64,000 nucleotides of DNA from Butyrivibrio sp. (GTDB lineage Bacteria > Bacillota > Clostridia > Lachnospirales > Lachnospiraceae). Below the pieces are notes generated by a model. It worked only from the letters and a program-made list of their open reading frames with translations, did no database searches and was not told the origin of the DNA. The translations under genes were made by a program, and so were the position numbers. The stretch spans positions 1 through 64,000 of the forward strand of contig SVGB01000014.1 in assembly GCA_015056565.1 (NCBI GenBank), read 5' to 3'. Positions 1-10,845 of the stretch are shown one piece after another (position 1 is the stretch's first letter; every line of letters starts with the position of its first letter).

Positions 1-78
1 CAAAATGACTCAGGGAGGATGAGTCCCGAGGATAAAAAATCTTACCTCTTCAGTTCTGAATAAAATTCCCAAAGACAG

Positions 79-106
79 AGACACGGGTCAGACCCGTGTC
101 TTTTTT
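79..106 (+). terminator. Rho-independent terminator of the upstream (off-window) gene
   Basis: AGACACGGGT-CAG-ACCCGTGTCT stem followed by TTTTTT. Confidence 0.85.
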
Positions 107-112
107 ATTGCC

Positions 113-141
113 TTGACAGTGGTGGTATGATTGTATACAAT
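113..141 (+). promoter_or_regulatory. Sigma-A-type promoter with overlapping palindromic operator
   Basis: TTGACA (113-118), 17-bp spacer, TACAAT (136-141); perfect 12-bp palindrome ATTGTATACAAT (130-141) covers the -10. Confidence 0.75.
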
Positions 142-182
142 TATACCAAAGTGTGTTTATAGAAAGGCAATGGGGCTTAACT

Positions 183-1616
183 ATGAGTGATCAGACTACT
201 TTTCAGAATCGACCTGTGACAATGAACGAGAAGAATAACCTGCTTAAGATCGAAGAGCACATGTATATTCTTGATGACGTTGTCAAACCAAACGTATTCA
301 GAAACATGTTTCCGTATGAGGAGATTCCTAAGATCCCTTTTAACGACAGGATTGTTCCTCACAACATGCCAAAAGAGATTTGGATAACGGATACTACTTT
401 CAGGGATGGACAGCAGTCCAGAGCACCATACACCACAGATCAGATCGTAAGGATCTTTGACATGTTCCATGAGCTTGGCGGTCCCAACGGAATGATCCGC
501 CAGAGCGAATTCTTTTTATATTCAAAGAGCGACAGAGATGCAGTCTACAAGTGCATGGAGAGGGGCTATGAGTTCCCTGAGGTTACCAGCTGGATTAGAG
601 CCAGTGAAGAGGACTTCAAGCTGGTAAAAGAGATCGGAATGAAGGAAACCGGTATTCTTGTAAGCTGCTCTGATTACCATATTTTCTTAAAGCTCAAGAT
701 GACAAGAAAACAGGCACTTGAGCATTATCTTAGTATCATCAGGTCATGTCTTGAGGAGGGCATAAGCCCAAGATGCCACCTGGAAGACATTACAAGGGCA
801 GATATCTACGGATTTGTAGTTCCTTTCTGTATCGAGCTTATGAAGCTCAAGGAGGAGTACAAGATCCCAATCAAGATAAGAGCCTGCGACACAATGGGCT
901 ATGGCGTCAATTTCTCAGGTGCTGTTATTCCAAGAAGTGTCCAGGGTATCATTTACGCTATCAACACCAACGCTTCAGTGCCAAGTGAACTGATCGAGTG
1001 GCATGGCCACAATGATTTCTACAAGGCTGTCACCAACTCAACTACAGCCTGGCTGTATGGATGTGCTTCTGTTAATACATCACTGTTTGGAATCGGTGAG
1101 AGAACAGGTAACACACCTCTTGAAGCCATGGTATTTGAATATGCTCAGCTCAAGGGACACCTTAATGGTATGAACACCCAGGTGATCACAGACCTTGCTG
1201 AGTACTATGAAAAAGAGATCGGATTTACTGTTCCTGCCAACACACCATTTGTTGGTAAGAACTTTAATGTTACAAGAGCAGGAATCCATGCTGACGGACT
1301 TCTTAAGAATGAGGAGATCTACAACATCTTTGATACTGAAAAGTTCTTAAGAAGACCTCCTGTAAGTGCGGTTTCCAATACCTCAGGTCTTGCGGGAATC
1401 GCTCACTGGATCAATGTGCACTATGGTCTTAGGGATGAGCATGCTCTTGACAAGAAGTCAGAGCTTGTTTTAAAGCTTAAGGACTGGGTAGATAAAGAGT
1501 ATGAACATGGCCGTGTAACAGTAATGACAGACGGCGAGCTTGTTGCCAAGATTGATGAAGTTGGAAAAGAACTTGGCATTGTAGTTAAGGAAGGAGAAGT
1601 GGTTACTTTAAAGTAA
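183..1616 (+). CDS. HMGL-like/2-isopropylmalate synthase family protein, probable (Re)-citrate synthase
   Basis: DTTFRDGQQSRAPYT catalytic-site motif and WHGHNDFYKA; co-located with icd. ATG at 183 preferred over the GTG at 153, which lies too close to the predicted promoter. Confidence 0.75.
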   Translation: MSDQTTFQNRPVTMNEKNNLLKIEEHMYILDDVVKPNVFRNMFPYEEIPKIPFNDRIVPHNMPKEIWITDTTFRDGQQSRAPYTTDQIVRIFDMFHELGGPNGMIRQSEFFLYSKSDRDAVYKCMERGYEFPEVTSWIRASEEDFKLVKEIGMKETGILVSCSDYHIFLKLKMTRKQALEHYLSIIRSCLEEGISPRCHLEDITRADIYGFVVPFCIELMKLKEEYKIPIKIRACDTMGYGVNFSGAVIPRSVQGIIYAINTNASVPSELIEWHGHNDFYKAVTNSTTAWLYGCASVNTSLFGIGERTGNTPLEAMVFEYAQLKGHLNGMNTQVITDLAEYYEKEIGFTVPANTPFVGKNFNVTRAGIHADGLLKNEEIYNIFDTEKFLRRPPVSAVSNTSGLAGIAHWINVHYGLRDEHALDKKSELVLKLKDWVDKEYEHGRVTVMTDGELVAKIDEVGKELGIVVKEGEVVTLK

Positions 1617-1628
1617 TCCACAAATATT

Positions 1629-2309
1629 ATGGAAAATCGCGATTTAAAACAGGAAGTCACTGACAAGTACTCCCTGCGAGGCAGAGTCTTCAACAGGATA
1701 AGAGAGGACATTCTTAACGGCAAATACAAAGACCATGAGGAGCTTAAAGAGGTTGCCATCGGCAATGAACTTGGAGTCTCAAGGACACCTGTCAGAGAGG
1801 CTTTTCGTCAGCTTGAGCTTGAAGGTCTTATCCAGATAATCCCCAACAAGGGAGCTTATGTTACAGGCATAAAGGCCAAGGACATTCAGGATATCTATAT
1901 GATCAGGTCAAGGCTTGAAGGTCTGTGCGCAAGATGGGCATGTGACAACATTACAGATGAGCAGCTTGAGGAGATGGAAGAAGTTATTTACCTTGCAGAG
2001 TTCCACGCAGCCAGAGGTCACATGGAGCAGATGGCTGAGCTTGACAACAGGTTCCATACAATCCTCTATGAATCATGTAACTCCAAGATGCTTGAGCATC
2101 TTTTAAAGGATTACCATCAGTATGTATGGCGCGTAAGACAGCAGACTCTTTCAAGCGGAAGAGGCGCTGTATCAAATGTAGAGCACAAATATATCATGGA
2201 AGCCATCAGGGAAAAGAATGCAGACAAGGCTGAAGAACTTGCCAACCAGCATATGGTCAATGCCTATGAGAATATGGTAGACCAGGGCCTTTTAGAAATG
2301 TACGACTAA
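1629..2309 (+). CDS. GntR family transcriptional regulator (FadR/FCD type)
   Basis: N-terminal wHTH ([12 protein letters not shown]...[21 protein letters not shown]) plus an FCD-like helical domain. Confidence 0.9.
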   Translation: MENRDLKQEVTDKYSLRGRVFNRIREDILNGKYKDHEELKEVAIGNELGVSRTPVREAFRQLELEGLIQIIPNKGAYVTGIKAKDIQDIYMIRSRLEGLCARWACDNITDEQLEEMEEVIYLAEFHAARGHMEQMAELDNRFHTILYESCNSKMLEHLLKDYHQYVWRVRQQTLSSGRGAVSNVEHKYIMEAIREKNADKAEELANQHMVNAYENMVDQGLLEMYD

Positions 2310-2335
2310 GAAAACCAACTATAAGGAGAAAAGCA

Positions 2336-3541
2336 ATGAGTAAAGTTACTATGACCACCCCTATTGTAGAGATGGACGGAGATGAGATGACAAGAGTCCT
2401 TTGGCAGATGATCAAGGACAAGCTTATTCTTCCTTACATTGATCTAAAGAGCGAGTATTACGATCTTGGTCTTAAGCACAGGGATGAGACTGACGACCAG
2501 GTAACAATTGACAGCGCCAACGCTACATTAAAGTACGGAGTAGCTGTAAAGTGCGCAACCATCACACCTAACAATGAACGTGTCACAGAGTATAATCTTA
2601 AGAAGATGTGGAAGAGCCCAAACGGAACTATCAGGGCTATCCTTGATGGAACAGTGTTCAGAACCCCTATAATGGTCAAGGGTATAGAGCCCAATGTAAG
2701 GACCTGGACAAGTCCAATAACTTTGGCAAGACACGCTTACGGTGATGTTTACAAGAACGTAGAGATCAGAGTGCCAGGACCTGGTAAGGCTGAGCTTGTA
2801 TTTACAGGAGAGGATGGAAAAGAAATCCGTCAGACCATCCACGAGTTCGATGAGCCAGGTATTATCCAGGGTATCCACAACAAGGATTCGTCCATAAGAA
2901 GCTTTGCAAGAGCCTGCTTTAAATATGCTCTCTCAGAGAAAAAAGAGCTCTGGCTTGGAACTAAGGATACAATATCAAAGACCTATGACAGAAGATTCAG
3001 AGAGATCTTTGATGAAGTTTATGAAAAAGAGTTTAAGGCTGATTTTGAGAAGGCAGGGATCACCTATTTCTACACCCTTATTGATGATGCTGTAGCAAGA
3101 GTAATGAAGTCAAAGGGCGGATTTATCTGGGCCTGCAAGAACTACGACGGCGATGTTATGAGTGATATGGTATCATCAGCATTTGGTTCACTTGCCATGA
3201 TGACATCAGTACTTGTTTCACCAACTGGAGTATATGAGTACGAAGCAGCTCATGGAACAGTACAGAGACACTACTACAAGTACCTTAAGGGTGAGCCTAC
3301 ATCTACAAACCCTGTAGCAACTATTTTTGCCTGGACAGGAGCCCTCAGAAAGAGAGGCGAACTTGACGGCATCAGCGGACTTGTGGAGTGGGCTGATAAA
3401 ATGGAGAAGGCAACTCTTTCAGTTATAGAATCTGGCCGTATGACTGGAGACCTTGCACTTATCACATCACTTCCAAATCCGGTAAAGATGGGAAGCGAAG
3501 AGTTTTTAGATGCAATAGCGCAGGAATATGCTATACTTTGA
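2336..3541 (+). CDS. icd: NADP-dependent isocitrate dehydrogenase
   Basis: Full-length eukaryote-type [51 protein letters not shown]. Confidence 0.95.
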   Translation: MSKVTMTTPIVEMDGDEMTRVLWQMIKDKLILPYIDLKSEYYDLGLKHRDETDDQVTIDSANATLKYGVAVKCATITPNNERVTEYNLKKMWKSPNGTIRAILDGTVFRTPIMVKGIEPNVRTWTSPITLARHAYGDVYKNVEIRVPGPGKAELVFTGEDGKEIRQTIHEFDEPGIIQGIHNKDSSIRSFARACFKYALSEKKELWLGTKDTISKTYDRRFREIFDEVYEKEFKADFEKAGITYFYTLIDDAVARVMKSKGGFIWACKNYDGDVMSDMVSSAFGSLAMMTSVLVSPTGVYEYEAAHGTVQRHYYKYLKGEPTSTNPVATIFAWTGALRKRGELDGISGLVEWADKMEKATLSVIESGRMTGDLALITSLPNPVKMGSEEFLDAIAQEYAIL

Positions 3542-3566
3542 AGCAGAGATTTAGTTTTGGAGTTTA

Positions 3567-5561
3567 GTGATGATTCTTTCAGTACACGGAATAAATAAAA
3601 GTTTTGATGGAAAGGACATCCTTAGGGATGCCTCTTTTCATGTGGAAAAAAATGAGAAAGTAGCTGTTGTTGGCATTAACGGAGCGGGAAAGACAACCCT
3701 TATTAAGATGATCGTGGGACAGCTTCCTCCTGACGACGGCGAGATTATTTTTTCCAAGGATATAACCTGGGGATATCTTGCCCAGAACCAGAACGTTGAT
3801 ACAGACAACACGGTATATGAAGAACTTAAGGAAGTAAAAAAAGACGCCATAGAGCTTGAGGAAAGTATAAGACAGGCTGAGTATGACATGAAACACCTTG
3901 AAGGTGCAGAACTTGAAGCACTCCTTGATAAGTACACCCGTATGAACGAGCAGTACCAGAGAATGTCTGGTTATGCCTGGCAGAGCGAGGTGAATGGCGT
4001 TCTAAAGGGACTTGGCTTTCTGGAAGAGGAGTTTGATAAAAAGATAAACACCCTGTCAGGAGGTCAGAAGACAAGAGTAGCTCTTGGTAAGCTTCTTTTG
4101 CAGAGCCCTGATCTTATAATCCTTGATGAGCCCACAAACCACCTTGATATGAATTCCATAAGGTGGCTTGAAAACTACCTTCTTAACTACAAGGGGGCAG
4201 TTATCATCGTATCCCACGACAGATATTTCCTTGATAAGATCGCAGAGAAGGTCATTGAGGTAGAAAACTGCAAAGTCTCAAGCTTTATTGGCAATTATAG
4301 TGATTATGCTGTTAAGAAAGAGCAATTGCGAATTGCCATGTGGAATGCCTACATCAAGCAGCAGGCTGAGATAAAGCACCAGGAAGAAGTCATAGCCAAG
4401 CTTAAGTCCTTTAACAGGGAGAAATCCATTAAAAGGGCTGAGAGCAGAGAAAAGATGCTGGATAAGATCGAGGTTTTGGACAAGCCCGCCACCATTGATG
4501 ACAGCATGAAGATAAGTCTTAAGCCTGTGTGTGAGAGCGGAAACGATGTTCTGTCTGTTGAAGGTTTGTCCAAATCCTTCGGAGATGAGAAGCTCTTTTC
4601 TGATATTAATTTCGAGATCAAAAAGGGTGAGCATGTGGCCATCATCGGTGACAATGGAACTGGTAAGACCACTCTTTTAAAGATAATAAACGGCATTGAG
4701 AAGATGGACGATGGCAAGATAACCCTTGGGGTTAAGGTCCACATTGGCTACTATGACCAGGAACACCACGTTCTTCACGACGACAAGACGCTGTTTGAGG
4801 AGATATCTGACGCCTATCCAACCCTCAATAACACTGAGATAAGGAATACTCTTGCTGCATTTCTTTTCACAGGAGATGACGTATTTAAGAGGATAAAGGA
4901 CCTCTCTGGCGGCGAGAAGGGAAGAGTATCACTGGCCAAGCTTATGCTGTCAGATGCAAACTTCCTTATCCTGGATGAGCCTACTAACCACCTTGATATC
5001 ACCAGCAAGGAGATCTTAGAGTCAGCAATTTCAGGCTATGAGGGAACAGTTCTATACGTAAGCCATGACAGATATTTTATAAACAAGACTGCGAACAGGA
5101 TCCTTGATCTGACCAGAGGACAGGTGGTTGAGTATATAGGTAACTACGACTACTACCTTGAGCATGTGGAGGACAGGACAAAGCGCCTGTTTGGTGAAGA
5201 TACCACAAGTGGCGCCGCGCAGGCAGCTCTTCAAAGCGGAAGCTATAAGTATGAGGGTAGCAAGGCTCAGGCAGATACCTCGGCAGATCAGCCAAAGTCC
5301 ACTGGCGGAGCTGGGGACTGGAAAGCACAGAAGGAAGCCCAGGCCCTTAAAAGAAAGCTGGAGGCTGCTCTTAAAAAGTGCGAGGAAACAATAGCAAAGC
5401 TTGAGAAGAGGGAAAAGGAGATCACTGAGGCGCTCTCTGATCCGGCTGTTGGAACAGACCTTGGGAAACTGAGGGCTCTTACAGATGAGCAGACAGATAT
5501 TCAGGAAAAACTCACATCTTTGTATGAGGAGTGGGAACAGCTTTCGGAAAATTCAGATTGA
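3567..5561 (+). CDS. ABC-F family ATP-binding cassette protein
   Basis: Two ABC domains (GINGAGKTTL, GDNGTGKTTL; LSGGQKTRV, LSGGEKGRV), a linker and a C-terminal coiled coil; no TM segments. Confidence 0.95.
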   Translation: MMILSVHGINKSFDGKDILRDASFHVEKNEKVAVVGINGAGKTTLIKMIVGQLPPDDGEIIFSKDITWGYLAQNQNVDTDNTVYEELKEVKKDAIELEESIRQAEYDMKHLEGAELEALLDKYTRMNEQYQRMSGYAWQSEVNGVLKGLGFLEEEFDKKINTLSGGQKTRVALGKLLLQSPDLIILDEPTNHLDMNSIRWLENYLLNYKGAVIIVSHDRYFLDKIAEKVIEVENCKVSSFIGNYSDYAVKKEQLRIAMWNAYIKQQAEIKHQEEVIAKLKSFNREKSIKRAESREKMLDKIEVLDKPATIDDSMKISLKPVCESGNDVLSVEGLSKSFGDEKLFSDINFEIKKGEHVAIIGDNGTGKTTLLKIINGIEKMDDGKITLGVKVHIGYYDQEHHVLHDDKTLFEEISDAYPTLNNTEIRNTLAAFLFTGDDVFKRIKDLSGGEKGRVSLAKLMLSDANFLILDEPTNHLDITSKEILESAISGYEGTVLYVSHDRYFINKTANRILDLTRGQVVEYIGNYDYYLEHVEDRTKRLFGEDTTSGAAQAALQSGSYKYEGSKAQADTSADQPKSTGGAGDWKAQKEAQALKRKLEAALKKCEETIAKLEKREKEITEALSDPAVGTDLGKLRALTDEQTDIQEKLTSLYEEWEQLSENSD

Positions 5562-5626
5562 CCGAAATAGTACGCGAATATATAATATATGAGATTCTAT
5601 AAGCATTTGTAAGGAGATATACGGCC

Positions 5627-6259
5627 TTGAATCGTTTATATATACCATTATTATGGGAACTTTTGTTTATTATAACGACAATCCACTGGCCTAAATATAC
5701 CCTGTATCTTTTCTTCGTTTTCTATCTGGGAATCTTGTACTACTTTTATTATTTTTACAAGCAGTTTTCATTTAGAAAGCTCAAAAAGAACTTTGGGCGC
5801 ATTGTGACCTTTTGGATTCCGGTGGCACTTACCTTTGCCGGACTGTACATTGCAAACTATATAAAGGTACAGATAATTCCCTATAAGTTTATTGGGGTAA
5901 GGGATGGAACAGTTCAGATAATCTATCACAATGAATTATTCCCAACAATTATCTATGCTCTGATGATGATAGTGATAAAGCCTGTTGCGGAAGAGCTCTT
6001 TTACAGAAAGGCTCTTATCAAGTTTGGCAGTAAAAAGAAGGTTATAGCCTTTACTGTTCTGAGCCTTGTTTTATGTGCACTATCAAGAGCCCATGGACTT
6101 CTTGGAATAGCAGAGTGGATGCTCATGGCTCTTCCTGTGACAATAGCATATGTGGCTACAAGGAATATCTACATCTCCCTGACTGCTCACGTGCTCTTTG
6201 AGTTTTACGACAATATATATTCAGTTGTCTACGCTATTGCAAGGATATTTAACAGATAA
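5627..6259 (+). CDS. CPBP family intramembrane metalloprotease
   Basis: Multi-TM protein with EELFYRK and downstream H motifs. Confidence 0.8.
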   Translation: MNRLYIPLLWELLFIITTIHWPKYTLYLFFVFYLGILYYFYYFYKQFSFRKLKKNFGRIVTFWIPVALTFAGLYIANYIKVQIIPYKFIGVRDGTVQIIYHNELFPTIIYALMMIVIKPVAEELFYRKALIKFGSKKKVIAFTVLSLVLCALSRAHGLLGIAEWMLMALPVTIAYVATRNIYISLTAHVLFEFYDNIYSVVYAIARIFNR

Positions 6260-6317
6260 CAGGGTGTGATAGCTTTGCCGGTGACTTTATGTGCCGGCAT
6301 AATTTTTTTAGGAGGAA

Positions 6318-7277
6318 ATGTGTATGGGAGCTTTTATGAAAAAGCAAAAGGTTTTTACCCAGGGGGAGAACCCTCTGAAAAAGGGCAAGAAGGCAATTAT
6401 CATCGCTTTTGTTGTTATCTTTGCTCTAGTGTTTGTCAATAACTGCTACTATCAGGTCAAGGAGCAGGAACAGGCAATCCTTACAATGTTTGGAAAGGTC
6501 CTTAGAGTTGATACCGCAGGTCTTTATTTCAAGGTTCCTTTTGTTCAGAGTGTCCATAAGGTAGATATGACAACCCATGGAATCGGGATCGGTTACACAA
6601 TCGAAAATGGACAGAATATAACTGTTGAAGATGAAGGGATCATGATAACCTCTGACTTTAACTTTGTAGATATCGATTTTTACCTGGAGTACAAGGTAAG
6701 TGATCCTGTTGCTGCGTACTACAATTCAGAGAACCCTGACCTTATCATGAAGAATATGGCTCTTGCCAGCATCAGGAATACAGTTGTCAATTACCCTGTT
6801 GATGATGTCATCACAACAGCTAAGGGACAGATCCAGTCAGAAGTAAAAGAAAAACTCCAAAAGGAACTTACTGACAAGAACATAGGTCTTACAGTAGTAA
6901 ACCTTTCTGTTCAGGATGCTGAGCCACCAACAGCAGAGATCGTACAGGCATTTAAGTCTGTTGAGACTGCCAAGCAGGGAAAAGAAACTGCAGTTAACAA
7001 TGCCAAAAAGTACCAGAGCGAAGAGCTTCCAAAGGCAGAGGCTAACGCAGATAAGATCGTCCAGGATGCAGAGGCTCATAAGGAAGCAAGGATAGCTGAG
7101 GCTCAGGGACAGGTGGCAAGATTTAATGAAATGTATGAGCAGTACAAGCTCCAACCCTATATCACCAAAAAGAGACTATTCTACGAGACCATGGAAGATA
7201 TCCTTCCTGATCTTAAGGTGATAGTAACTGATGGCAATACCCAGCAGCTTCTGCCGCTGGAAGGCTTTAATAACTAA
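6318..7277 (+). CDS. hflK: SPFH/Band 7 protein, HflK-like
   Basis: N-terminal TM, band-7 domain (VKEQEQAILTMFGKV...), paired with an HflC-like gene. Confidence 0.85.
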   Translation: MCMGAFMKKQKVFTQGENPLKKGKKAIIIAFVVIFALVFVNNCYYQVKEQEQAILTMFGKVLRVDTAGLYFKVPFVQSVHKVDMTTHGIGIGYTIENGQNITVEDEGIMITSDFNFVDIDFYLEYKVSDPVAAYYNSENPDLIMKNMALASIRNTVVNYPVDDVITTAKGQIQSEVKEKLQKELTDKNIGLTVVNLSVQDAEPPTAEIVQAFKSVETAKQGKETAVNNAKKYQSEELPKAEANADKIVQDAEAHKEARIAEAQGQVARFNEMYEQYKLQPYITKKRLFYETMEDILPDLKVIVTDGNTQQLLPLEGFNN

Positions 7278-7288
7278 GGGAGGAGCAT

Positions 7289-8176
7289 ATGGAACAGCAG
7301 AAAAAGGGAAGTTTCCTAAAAGTATTTATAATTGCCCTGGTAGTTATAGCGATTATGGTTTTAAGCTCAGGGTTTTATGTAGTTCATCAGAATGAATACG
7401 TAACAGTAAGAAGATTTGGTAAGATCATTTCAATTGAGAAGGAGCCGGGACTCCACTTTAAGGTTCCTGTTGTAGATGATACACAGTCAATAAGTGCAAA
7501 GGTTGTGCTTTATGACATTCCTGCATCAGACGTAATAACCAAGGACAAGAAGTCCATGATCACAGATACTTACGTTTTATGGAAGGTATCAGACCCACGT
7601 AAGTATGTTCAGACCCTTAATGCCATCGAGGCTAGAGCTGAAGAGAGAATTGAGGCATCTGTTTACAATGCCACCAAGAATGCTATTTCATCCATGACTC
7701 AGGACGAAGTTATTGAAGCAAGAGGAGAACAGCTTACTAATCATATCACAGAAGAGGCAGAGGCTGACATGACAGGTTATGGCATTACAATTGTCCAGGC
7801 TCAGATCAAGGCTCTTGATCTTCCTGACGACAACAAACAGGCTGTCTATGACAGAATGATCTCTGAGAGAAACAACATCGCAGCTTCCTACACGGCTGAG
7901 GGAGAGGCGGAAGCACAAAAGATACACAACCAGACAGACAAGCAGGTTGCAATTGTAACAGCACAGGCCCAGAAGGACGCAGCAGTCCTTGAGGCTGAAG
8001 GAGAAGCTTCCTACATGGAGACTCTTTCACAGGCTTATGATACAGAGGAAAAGGCAGATTTCTACAGCTACTTAAGAGGTCTTGATGCTCTTAAGGCTTC
8101 AATGAAGGGCGATAAGACAATTGTCCTTGATAAAAACTCTGAGCTTGCCAAGATCCTCATGGGCAGCTTTGATTGA
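7289..8176 (+). CDS. hflC: SPFH/Band 7 protein, HflC-like
   Basis: VVHQNEYVTVRRFGKI, ISERNNIAASYTAEGEAEAQKI. Confidence 0.88.
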   Translation: MEQQKKGSFLKVFIIALVVIAIMVLSSGFYVVHQNEYVTVRRFGKIISIEKEPGLHFKVPVVDDTQSISAKVVLYDIPASDVITKDKKSMITDTYVLWKVSDPRKYVQTLNAIEARAEERIEASVYNATKNAISSMTQDEVIEARGEQLTNHITEEAEADMTGYGITIVQAQIKALDLPDDNKQAVYDRMISERNNIAASYTAEGEAEAQKIHNQTDKQVAIVTAQAQKDAAVLEAEGEASYMETLSQAYDTEEKADFYSYLRGLDALKASMKGDKTIVLDKNSELAKILMGSFD

Positions 8177-8193
8177 TACTGAAAAACTACCGA

Positions 8194-8222
8194 CCCCGTA
8201 CAGTTTATGTACGGGGTTTTTC
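8194..8222 (+). terminator. Rho-independent terminator after hflC
   Basis: CCCCGTACA-GTTTA-TGTACGGGG followed by TTTTT. Confidence 0.9.
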
Positions 8223-8414
8223 TTATGCTGCATTGTGATATAAAAAACAGTTGATTTTTGGAAAAAGATGTTGTATTTTTCTTATGTAAGATTTATTGTG
8301 TATTAGTTCTTTAAACAAAGCATTATTTGCAGTCGTTTACTAATTCCCACAGATGATAATTTATAAATGTAATTGATTTTTGGTGCCTTAGTGGGCACAG
8401 ATAAGGAGAAATAC

Positions 8415-9902
8415 TTGAGAGAAAGGTACGAGACACTTAAACTTAATGACCTTCGTGAAATAGCGAAGAAAAGAGGTATCAAGGGAGCAACAGGCATGAA
8501 AAAGTCTGAGATCATTGATCTTATGTGCGAACTTGATGAAAAGGAAGCTGCGGCCAAGAACTCTGGTCTGGCTCAAATTGACAGCAGCAAGGAAGAAGGG
8601 AAAGCATCTTCCCAAAAGCCCAAGAAAAAAATAGTTGTGGCATCTGGAAATACCAGTGCAAAACAGGGCGGAGATTCTCAGCCCAAGAACAAGAAAGAGG
8701 CAGTTAAGAAGCCTTTGGATGAAAACGTTAAGGAAGTAGCTGTCAGCAAGGAAGAACCTGCGGAAACCGAGATAGTAGATGGCGATCAGGCATCAGGCAT
8801 ACTTGAGGTGATGCAGGATGGCTATGGATTTATCAGATGTGAGAACTATCTTCCTGGTGAGAACGATGTTTACGTTGCACCATCACTTATCAGAAAGTTT
8901 AATCTTAAGACTGGTGATATATTAAATGGCCTTTGCAGAGCCAAGAAGGAGACAGACAAGTTTGCAGCTCTCCTTCGTCTTGACACTGTTAATGGCTACA
9001 AGCCTGAGGTCGCCATGGGAAGATGGGATTTTGAGAAGATGACTCCAATTTTCCCTAATAACAAAATAAGACTTGAACAGCCTGGAAGCAGTGTTGCCAT
9101 GAGGATCATGGATCTTATAAGCCCAATTGGTAAGGGACAGAGAGGAATGATCGTATCTCCTCCTAAGGCTGGTAAGACAACACTTCTTAAGGAAGTTGCC
9201 AAGTCCATCCTTAAGGGCAACAGCGATATTCATCTCATCATCCTTCTTATTGATGAAAGACCAGAAGAAGTAACAGATATCAAGGAAGAGGTAGAGGGAC
9301 CTAATGCAGAGGTTATCTACTCAACCTTTGATGAGCTTCCTGAGCATCACAAGAGAGTTGCTGAGATGGTAATGGAGAGAGCAAAGCGCCTTGTGGAACA
9401 CGGCAAGGATGTGGTCATACTTCTTGACTCCATCACAAGGCTTACAAGAGCGTATAACATTGTAGTTCCTCCTTCAGGAAGGACACTTTCTGGTGGTCTT
9501 GATCCTGCAGCACTTCATATGCCAAAGAGATTCTTTGGTGCAGCAAGAAACATGAGAGAGGGCGGAAGCCTTACAATTCTTGCAACTGCTCTTATTGAGA
9601 CTGGTTCCAAGATGGATGATGTTATCTACGAGGAATTTAAGGGAACTGGTAACATGGAGATGGTTCTTGACAGGAAGCTTCAGGAGAAGAGAATATTCCC
9701 TGCTATCAACATTCCTAAGTCAAGCACCAGAAGAGAAGATCTTCTTCTTACACCTGAAGAACTTGCTGCTATCAACAGCCTGAGAAAAGGCTTCAACAGC
9801 ATGAAGGCAGATGATGCAGTTGATCAGTGCATCAACCTTTTTTCAAAGACCAGAAACAATGTAGAGTTTGTTCGTATGGTTGAAAAACAGATAAGATTTT
9901 AA
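8415..9902 (+). CDS. rho: Transcription termination factor Rho
   Basis: [58 protein letters not shown] at 8403-8408 sits 6 nt before an in-frame TTG at 8415, so the listed start at 8373 is probably too far upstream. Confidence 0.95.
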   Translation: MRERYETLKLNDLREIAKKRGIKGATGMKKSEIIDLMCELDEKEAAAKNSGLAQIDSSKEEGKASSQKPKKKIVVASGNTSAKQGGDSQPKNKKEAVKKPLDENVKEVAVSKEEPAETEIVDGDQASGILEVMQDGYGFIRCENYLPGENDVYVAPSLIRKFNLKTGDILNGLCRAKKETDKFAALLRLDTVNGYKPEVAMGRWDFEKMTPIFPNNKIRLEQPGSSVAMRIMDLISPIGKGQRGMIVSPPKAGKTTLLKEVAKSILKGNSDIHLIILLIDERPEEVTDIKEEVEGPNAEVIYSTFDELPEHHKRVAEMVMERAKRLVEHGKDVVILLDSITRLTRAYNIVVPPSGRTLSGGLDPAALHMPKRFFGAARNMREGGSLTILATALIETGSKMDDVIYEEFKGTGNMEMVLDRKLQEKRIFPAINIPKSSTRREDLLLTPEELAAINSLRKGFNSMKADDAVDQCINLFSKTRNNVEFVRMVEKQIRF

Positions 9903-10759
9903 ATATCTCTAAGGTCCAGCAGGCTTGCGATTTCTCTAGCCTGCTGGGCTATTTTTTCGTCTTTTTTACTCTGTCTTATTGAGCCTCTTTCTACGTGCTC
10001 TAAATTGCTGGGATCAAGAGGATTACCAGAGATTGTGATGGTGCGTGGAATTGCAGGAGCCTCATCCTTTGCGATATCTTCTTCAACCTCTTTAACCTGC
10101 TCCTGTTGAGAAATGGCAGGATTGAGATTGGTCTCAGTTTCAGTAAACTGCTGTTTCCTCTTGGTATCGAGAAGACCTACGAGATCCACATTGAGGTTAG
10201 ATATGGTGCAGCCTACTGCTCTTTTGCCATCAATGTCAAAAAGTCTGACAATCGTAGAAGAAACTTCGTAACTGTGCAGAGTTGCTCCATATGTAAAGCG
10301 CACATTGAGAGAATCACCAACTTTTACCTTGGTGTAATTGTCTAAGATAAGAGCCATGCCTCGCATGGAAATGTCGTAGACGATACAGTTCTTAAGGTTT
10401 TGATTGTCACCGTTTACTGACATGACGCCAAGCTTTTCAATATTGAAGCGCTGAGCTCGTCTTGAGTTTTCTGGCTGAAGCGAGGAAGAACTTTTGATCA
10501 GATGAAAATAACCATATCTGGTTTTTACGGGAGTGATGGTAGTAGACATAAATCTGTAGACTCTGCCATCTCTTTTATTTTTGATCTGTACGTTGGATGG
10601 TTCAAGAAACTGCATATATTTTCCAAAATATTCCATTGGCTTTACTAAAAGTCCGGCAGATACGCCAAAGATTGCCTCTGTCATAAGAACTATGTTGTGG
10701 CCATTTATGCTTGCGTGAATTTTTACTGCAGAACCATTAGAAATTTCGCTGACTTTCAT
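9899..10759 (-). CDS. PilZ domain (c-di-GMP-binding) protein
   Basis: RRAQRF...VYDISMRGMALIL PilZ signature. Stop overlaps the rho stop by 4 nt. Confidence 0.75.
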   Translation of the reverse strand: MKVSEISNGSAVKIHASINGHNIVLMTEAIFGVSAGLLVKPMEYFGKYMQFLEPSNVQIKNKRDGRVYRFMSTTITPVKTRYGYFHLIKSSSSLQPENSRRAQRFNIEKLGVMSVNGDNQNLKNCIVYDISMRGMALILDNYTKVKVGDSLNVRFTYGATLHSYEVSSTIVRLFDIDGKRAVGCTISNLNVDLVGLLDTKRKQQFTETETNLNPAISQQEQVKEVEEDIAKDEAPAIPRTITISGNPLDPSNLEHVERGSIRQSKKDEKIAQQAREIASLLDLRDI

Positions 10760-10845
10760 CAGATACCACCCCCAGAGCTTCTACTTTTAAGCTATATTTT
10801 ATGATATACTACACGTGGAAAAAAATCTACAACATGGAGCGTACT

